Assembly (NCBI GenBank): GCA_027886185.1
Contig: WOAB01000563.1
Location: 6,014,001-6,078,000 of the forward strand
Length of the DNA stretch: 64,000 bases
Source of the DNA: Rheum nobile
Lineage: Eukaryota > Streptophyta > Magnoliopsida > Caryophyllales > Polygonaceae
Reading direction: 5' to 3'
The translations under genes and the position numbers were made by a program. The notes under the pieces are model-generated. The model made no database searches. It was not told where the DNA came from and was given only the letters and a program-made list of their open reading frames with translations. Within the stretch, counting starts at the first letter, position 1. Every line of letters starts with the position of its first letter. Shown here in pieces: positions 58,271 to 64,000 of this stretch.

Positions 58271-58510
58271 ATCTATAAACTTAATACATAAACACAATCA
58301 TCTGCTCTACCATTTGAGCTAATAGGATTTGAACCTTAGTCTATGAACTTAATACATAAACACAATCATCTGCTCTACCATTTGAGCTAATAGGATTTGA
58401 ACCTTAGTCTATAAACTTAATACATAAACACAATCATCTGCTCTACCATTTGAGCTAATAGGATTTGAACCTTAGTCTATAAACTTAATACATAAACACA
58501 ATCATCTGCG
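58271..58510 (-). repeat. 68-bp tandem repeat of tRNA-like modules
   Basis: Units with CTTAATACATAAACAC at 58280, 58348, 58416 and 58484. On the minus strand each full unit has an A-box/D-arm-like TAGCTCAAATGGTAGAGCA (GCTC/GAGC stem) and a B-box-like GGTTCAAATCC. The anticodon stem is not formed, so these are not working tRNAs. Confidence 0.75.
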
Positions 58511-58896
58511 TAGTCTATTATTCTTCATATGAACCCTAGAATGTTTTGAATCATGTTTTTAAAACCAATTGACAATAGGAGGAGTATCTCATCTACTTAT
58601 ATACTAGGCTTGGATACCTTATATACTAGGCTAGAAAATCTTTAGGGTTTGTCCTGACAATGTCTTTATGTTCTCCAAAAACGTTATATTTGTCCTGAAA
58701 ATGCATGCATATGGTCAAAAATCATAAACGCATCCCCGCACATACTAAGAGATTACATTGTTATGAAAACATTATCCAGAGATTACATTGTTCATTGCCA
58801 AAAAAACGTGCCCTTGGTAAGGCATCCCCACACATACCAAAAAAAACTAGCACCGCAAAGTTCATACAAAAGGAGGGAAGATTAAAAACGCACCCA

Positions 58897-59419
58897 TCAA
58901 GCTAGATAGCGAGCCATCAGATCTCCCTTCAAGAACTCCGCATGCTCAAACGCCCTTTTAATGTTGATGTCATTGAAGACGGAATCCCACTCAATCTGCC
59001 AAAAAAATAAAGCATCTTAGGCACGTCACTTGCACATAGGAAGAAAATATACAAGAAAACCCTTACCAGTCTAAACTTGAGCTTTATCCGGCTTAGCTCT
59101 TCATGGGTCTGAGCACCTGCCGCATTCAGCGTAGCAAGTTCCCGCCTCAGCCGGACCAAATCCTTCACCAAGGCATCCATCTCCAAATCCCTCGCGACAA
59201 CGTCGCTCAAGTAGCTCTGAAAGACGACGTCGCTCATCTTCTTCCCTACAACAACCACAAAGTACGTCAAACACAGTACAAAAAAGGTTGCGGGATAACT
59301 CGATACCGACCACAAACAAATGACCCACCTCCAAGAGGATCCACAACATCCCTTGCAGCTTACAGCAGGTCATACACCTCTGCGTACACGACAGTGACAA
59401 ATTGATGCTCGGCGGCCAT
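58897..59419 (-). CDS. Small coiled-coil protein gene convergent to the MULE transposase
   Basis: Likely exons 59307-59419 (weak), 59067-59245 and 58897-58995. The central exon gives MSDVVFQSYLSDVVARDLEM and DALVKDLVRLRRELATLN, a heptad-like coiled coil. The last gives IEWDSVFNDINIKRAFEHAE and ends MARYLA. The upstream exon (MAAEHQFVTVVYAEVYDLL) has an in-frame TAA, so translation may start at the ATG at 59237. I do not recognise the family. Its place, facing the transposase tail to tail, recalls the second gene of MuDR elements. Splice borders are reasonable but unproven. Confidence 0.5.
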
Positions 59420-59990
59420 GGCTTCAGAATATTGAGTAGAGAATATTGAGTCTGTAGAGAAGTGATGTGTCCTTGCCTCCGATGACAAGCCAAATTGTAA
59501 AAGGTGACGCCTTTGGATCTAGTCTTGGTTGGGAAGTCACTTGATGTTGTGATTCTGCTGTGGAACACGATGGTGAGGATGATCGTGAGCGGAAGATCGC
59601 GATGAATGGGTTTGTTGACGTCGGCGACTGGGAAGACGGTGGCGACAACAAGGAACTCGGTGGTGATGAAAGCGATTTGATGGAAGAATTGTTAGCGATG
59701 GCAGAAGTGATTTGGTGAAGGATATAAGGCTTGAAAAGACAAGTCTTTGGGGTGTCGTATCGTCGACTGCGGATGAAGGAGATGCGAAGATAGACTTTGC
59801 TTGAGAAGATCAAGCGTTTGCCGTAGCGTCGGCGGCGGAGGGAATGGGGATGAGAGTGATATGGGTGACGTTCGATCAAGGGAAGGAGGAATTAACACTC
59901 TACTTGAAACCTTAAACTTTAACTTGAACGTAAGAAATAACATTAACAAAGTCGGGTATAAATAGGGGAGGTGAGACGTCGGATGGGCCG
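59420..59990 (-). promoter_or_regulatory. Leader and promoter region of the small coiled-coil gene
   Basis: The minus strand shows a TATA-like CCCTATTTATACCC at about 59954-59967, followed by 500 bp of Ser/Pro-coding but non-conserved sequence that is probably the leader. On the plus strand the same box reads GGTATAAATAGGG, so direction is not certain. Confidence 0.4.
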
Positions 59991-60054
59991 AGTCGAACCT
60001 CGTGGGCTAGCCCATGCAAGCATGCAAAAGGCACAAACCCTAAAAGATAGAATG

Positions 60055-60130
60055 ACTATAAGGAAACTATCTAAAACGCTATGAAAGGAAACTATGTAAA
60101 GCTATCAAAGGAAACTATCTAAAACATGCT
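60055..60130. repeat. Short repeats of GGAAACTATCTAAA
   Basis: Three imperfect copies (AAGGAAACTAT plus CTAAA or GTAAA) at about 23-bp spacing, just 3' of the gypsy pol end. Confidence 0.6.
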
Positions 60131-60176
60131 GGAAATACCAAATATAGATAGTGTCTTAAAAGAACGCGTGAAACTC

Positions 60177-63100
60177 CTAACGCGGTGAAGATGACGACGA
60201 AGTGTCGCTGTCTTCAAAAGAACGCATTGATCCGATGGTGGCGAGGACGACGAGTCTTGGATTGGTTTCTGGGCTTCCTTGGCCAGCGACGACGCGTGCA
60301 ACTAGTGATGCGACGGCGGAGGCGATGACTTTGGACCTAGACCTTGTGACTGGGCCCTGTGAGCGTAGGCTCATGGCTTCTTCCTCGTCTTGGGCCATCA
60401 TGGGAGGCAAGGTCACATCACCCTCCCCCACTTGGCTGTGAAGCGTCCCCGCTTCACCATCATCAAACTCTGGCTCAACATATGGTGTTAAGTCCGCGAC
60501 GTTGAAGGACGCGTGGACTCCAAAATCTGGTGGGAGTTCGAGTTGATAGGCATTGTCCCCTATGGTCTTTATCACGCGGAAAGGGCCATCTCCACGTGGT
60601 GCCAATTTGTGTTTACGCCGCGAGGGAAACCTCTCTTTTCGCAGATGCACCCAGACAAGGTCTCCCGGGGCAAAGACGACACGGCGACGGCCTGAATTGT
60701 GCTGCGAGGCATACTGTGTGGCCCTTCTCTCTAGCTGCTCCTTGGTACGTCAATGAAGCTCCTGCACCTGCTCGGCGCGGTTGGAGGTGGAGACATGCAT
60801 CGGTTCACGTAGTGGACGCGGTGACAGATCTAGTGGTGTCAAGGGGTTCATTCCATACACCACTTCGAACGGGGTCAGCTTGGTCGCCGTGTGCCTGCAT
60901 CTATTATAACAAAACTCGACAAGTGATAGTAAGTCCTCCCAACGCCTAGGGTTGGCTTTGAGCATCGCACGAAGGAGGGCTCCTAGGGTTCTATTCGTGA
61001 CCTCCGTTTTGCCATCGGTCTAGGGGTGGTAGCTAGTGGAAAATAGGAGTTTGGTTCCTAGCTTACCCCAAAGAGTTCTCCAAAAAATGACCAACGAACT
61101 TAGAATCCCTATCACTCACTATGGTACGCGGGACTCCATGAAGACGCACCACATGCTCAAAGAATAGATCGGCAATCTCACTAGCACTATGAGTTGTCTT
61201 ACAAGCAATAAAATGTGCCATCTTTGAAAATCTATCTACAACCACAAAAATGGAGTCTTTACCTCGTCTAGAGAGGGGCAAACCCGTGATGAAATCCATA
61301 GACAAATCTTCCCAGGGGGCACTCAGAATGGGCAAAGGAGTGTAGAGGCCGTGAGGACTAGACTTAGCTTTGGCTATCTGGCAAGTCACACAACTTCTAC
61401 AAAACCTAGTCACTTGGTGGGTCATCTTAGGCCAAAAGAAATGTTCTCTAAGCGCGTCTAAGGTTTTCCTAATCCCAAAATGTCCACGACTCGCATGTGC
61501 TTCCTCAATCAATAGGAGTCTAATGGAGGATCTAGGAATGCAAAGACGACTAGCCTTGTATAAATAACCCTCAGAAAGGAAATATGACTCAAACTCGCGA
61601 AATCTTAGGCATTGCTCGACTATAGGTGCAAAGAAAGGATCACTAGCATATAATTCCTTAAGAAAAGCAAAACCCAAAACAATAGTTTACACATGAGTTA
61701 AGAGAACATACCTTCTAGACAATGCGTCGGCGACGATGTTCTCCTTTCCCTTCTTGTGGACCACGACATAAGGAAATGTCTCCAGAAATTCCACCCAACG
61801 TGCATGTCGGCGATTGAGGTGGGCTTGGCTCTTCAAGTAGCTCAACGCGGCGTGGTCACTGTGGATGACAAATTCACGCGGCCAAAGGTAGTGTTGCCAT
61901 GTCTTTAGCACACAGATCAATGCATAAAGCTCTTTGTCATAGGTGGGGTAATTGAGGGTGGCCCATGTGAGCTTCTCACTGAAATATGCTATGGGCCTCT
62001 TCTCCTGGTATAGCACAACACCGATGCCTATGTCTGAGGCATCGCACTCCACCTCGAAGGTCTTCGTGAAGTCGGGGAGTTGGAGCAATAGCACATTGCA
62101 CAAGGCTCTCTTCAAGGCTGAGAAGGCCTTTTCGTGGCACTGAAGCTAGACAATTGTGCTGCCCTTCTTCGTCAACTCATGTAATGGCGCGACAATGGAG
62201 GAGAAGTCGCGTATAAAACGCCGATAGAATCCCGCGAGGCCTAGAAAACTTCGCACCTGTGTCGGCGTCGTCGGTGTTGGCCAATCTGTGATGGCCGCGA
62301 TCTTCTCTTCTTCGACGCGTAACCCATCATGACTCACAATATAGCCCAGAAAGTTGGTTGACGCGGCGCAAAATGAGCACTTGGCCAAATTGGCGAATAG
62401 GCTCTCGCGTCGAAGGCACTCGAGCACATGGCAAAGGTGATCGACATGGTCTTCTAGGCTCCGTGAATACACAAGGATGTCATCGAAATAAACGACAACA
62501 AACTTGCCAAGGAAAGATCTCAACACGTGGTTCATCATGCGCATGAAGGTGCTGGGCGCGTTCGTGAGCCCAAAGGGCATGACAAGCCACTCGTAGAGCC
62601 CATACTTTGTCTTGAATGCAGTCTTTCACTCATCACCTTCTTTCATTCTAATCTGGTGATAACCACTCTTCAAATCAATCTTGGAGAAGAGTGTCGCGCC
62701 ATGAAGTTCATCAAGCATATCGTCGAGGCGCGGAATAAGATGCCTATACTTGACGGTGATCTGGTTTATCGCGCGGCAGTCAATACACATTCTCCATGTG
62801 CCATCCTTCTTGGGCACAAGGATCACATGCACAATGCAAGGGGAAAGAGATTCCCTTACGTACCCGCGATCCAACAACTCTTGGACTTGGCACTGTAACT
62901 CTTTTGTCTCTTCTGGACCAGCTCTATACGCAGCGCAGTTGGGCAAAGAAGCACCGGGCACAAGGTCAATCTGGTGCTCAATGCCTCTCAGGGGAGGTAA
63001 CCCGTGTGGCAACTCGTCTGGGAATACGTCGGTGAACGCGACAAGCAACGCCGCGATCGCTGGTGGCAAGGGCGCGTTTGTCGACGATTCAGGAATGCAT

Positions 63101-64000
63101 GGGGTTGGCACAAGCAGAAAGCACGGAGTCTTCCCAGTCAAATACGTAGTAAGGTCACTGGGCCTGGATAAAAGAACGCGTTGCTCACAGGTGCCCTGCA
63201 AAGGACGCGGTGGTGGCAACGGATCGGCGAACTTTGTTGATGGGAAGGCACTGCTCGAATTCTGTGGGGCACTTGGTGTTCCAACTGTGGCGTTGTGTTT
63301 CTTCTTGCCAGTGCCTGGAGTAGATGAAGTGTTGCCAGATTTGGAGGAGTTCTGCCTTGGTAGTGCTTCTGGACACTCGTTTGACCTAGGAGACGCGGTC
63401 TTTATAGCCTTCTGGCGGTCGCGTTCAACCTGGTCCTGCAAGATCTCATGGGGAGACATTGGATGCAAAGTGACGTGCTTCCCGTGGTAATTGAACACAT
63501 AAGTGTTCAAATAGCCATCATGGAGCATGCGCCTGTCAAATTTCCATGGGCACCCAAGCAAAATATGGGTGGCGTCCATTACAATGACATCACATAAAAC
63601 TGAATCACAGTATTGGCCTATGAAGAAAGAAATTAAGCATTGGCGAGATACTGTGTTACCTGGACTAGATGATAACCATTGGAGGGAATAAGGTTGTGGA
63701 TGAGGCGTCGTGGGTAACTTGAAGTGTGTCACGACCTTCTCATTGACAATATTCGCACATGATCCTCCATCAATAATGACACTCAAGGAAGCTATTTGGA
63801 CTAGAGCCCTTGTGTGGAACAAGTTCTCTCGTTGATCGCATAAGCTGGCTTCCTTGACTGTGAGGAGACGACGCGTCACCAAGCTCAATGGTGTGCTCGC
63901 GTGCAGAGAAGCGGGTTCATAGTCATAAGCGTCTTCATCCTCGTCTTCAGTGCCTTTAGTGATCGCGTCAAGTGTGGCCTTCTCGTCTTCACAAGACTCG
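60177..64000 (-). pseudogene. Ty3/gypsy retrotransposon pol, decayed, continues past the window
   Basis: Right to left: retropepsin (SVIIDGGSCANIVNEKVV, ILLGCPWKFDRRMLHDG), reverse transcriptase (LVPKKDGTWRMCIDCRAINQ, LFSKIDLKSGYHQIRM, MPFGLTNAPSTFMRMM, VVYFDDILVYSRS), RNase H (FEVECDASDIGIGVVL, YDKELYALI, HSDHAALSYL), and integrase (HHCC finger around GHFGIRKTLDAL...CRSCVTCQIAK; DFITGLPLSRRGKDSIF; IVSDRDSKFVGHF). The C-terminal end has FPSRRKHKLAPRGDGPFRVI and NVADLTPYVEP. PR-RT-RH-INT order fixes Ty3/gypsy. Damage: stops at 62626, 62146 and 61687, one in the YHPQTDG motif and one after QVQELH, and a frameshift near 61090. The frame is open to the right edge; gag lies outside. No LTR recognised at the left end. 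Confidence 0.93.

Noticed and set aside
58271..58510. Functional tRNA gene cluster
   Set aside because: D-arm and T-arm are tRNA-like but the anticodon stem does not form and the T stem is imperfect.
60177..64000. Endogenous pararetrovirus
   Set aside because: An integrase with an HHCC finger and DDE core follows RNase H, and no movement protein is seen; this is Ty3/gypsy order.

Overview
This is nuclear DNA of a flowering plant, probably a eudicot. It holds spliced GT-AG genes, plant-only families (PEX11, PLS-class PPR, DUF247, plant mobile domain, SGS3/XS) and dense nested plant transposons. The species cannot be named from the sequence alone.

Layout. 0.4-1.1 kb: an intact single-exon PEX11 gene, then a foldback MITE. 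2.1-18.4 kb: one L1-type LINE on the minus strand, bounded by a 16-bp target duplication. It is broken by three back-to-back ~430-bp palindromes with tRNA-like promoter boxes (5.96-7.25 kb) and by a 9.1-kb LTR element without pol genes (9202-18293, TSD ACACC). That element is itself broken by a 3-kb solo LTR (TSD CCCGG). 18.5-20.1 kb: AT-rich DNA. About 20.2-33.4 kb: a decayed, apparently composite Mutator-type region. It contains a MULE transposase fused in frame to an OTU-like protease domain (split by a hAT element with TSD GCGGCGGG), a GRF zinc-finger gene, and a plant-mobile-domain pseudogene (split by a likely solo LTR). A recurring 23-bp dyad motif lies around all three genes. 34.7-36.8 kb: DUF247 and GNAT pseudogenes. 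37.3-39.7 kb: a two-exon PPR gene whose 3' end has decayed. 40.2-45.2 kb: an intact six-coding-exon gene for the 26S proteasome ATPase RPT3. 45.3-52.2 kb: directly upstream of RPT3, a long-TIR MULE carrying an SGS3 fragment. Nested in it is a CACTA element carrying SPT5 and DYAD/AMEIOTIC1-type fragments. 52.6-53.5 kb: a small MULE-like element. 54-57.9 kb: a MuDR-type transposase gene with an 802-bp internal tandem duplication, followed by tRNA-like 68-bp repeats and a small convergent gene. 60.1 kb to the right edge: a decayed Ty3/gypsy pol on the minus strand, open at the window end.

The genes do not form a pathway. Host genes that look functional are PEX11 (peroxisome proliferation), RPT3 (proteasome base) and possibly the PPR gene (organelle RNA processing). 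Most of the rest is transposon-derived. Element boundaries rest on matching target-site duplications read directly from the sequence. Functional calls rest on protein motifs.
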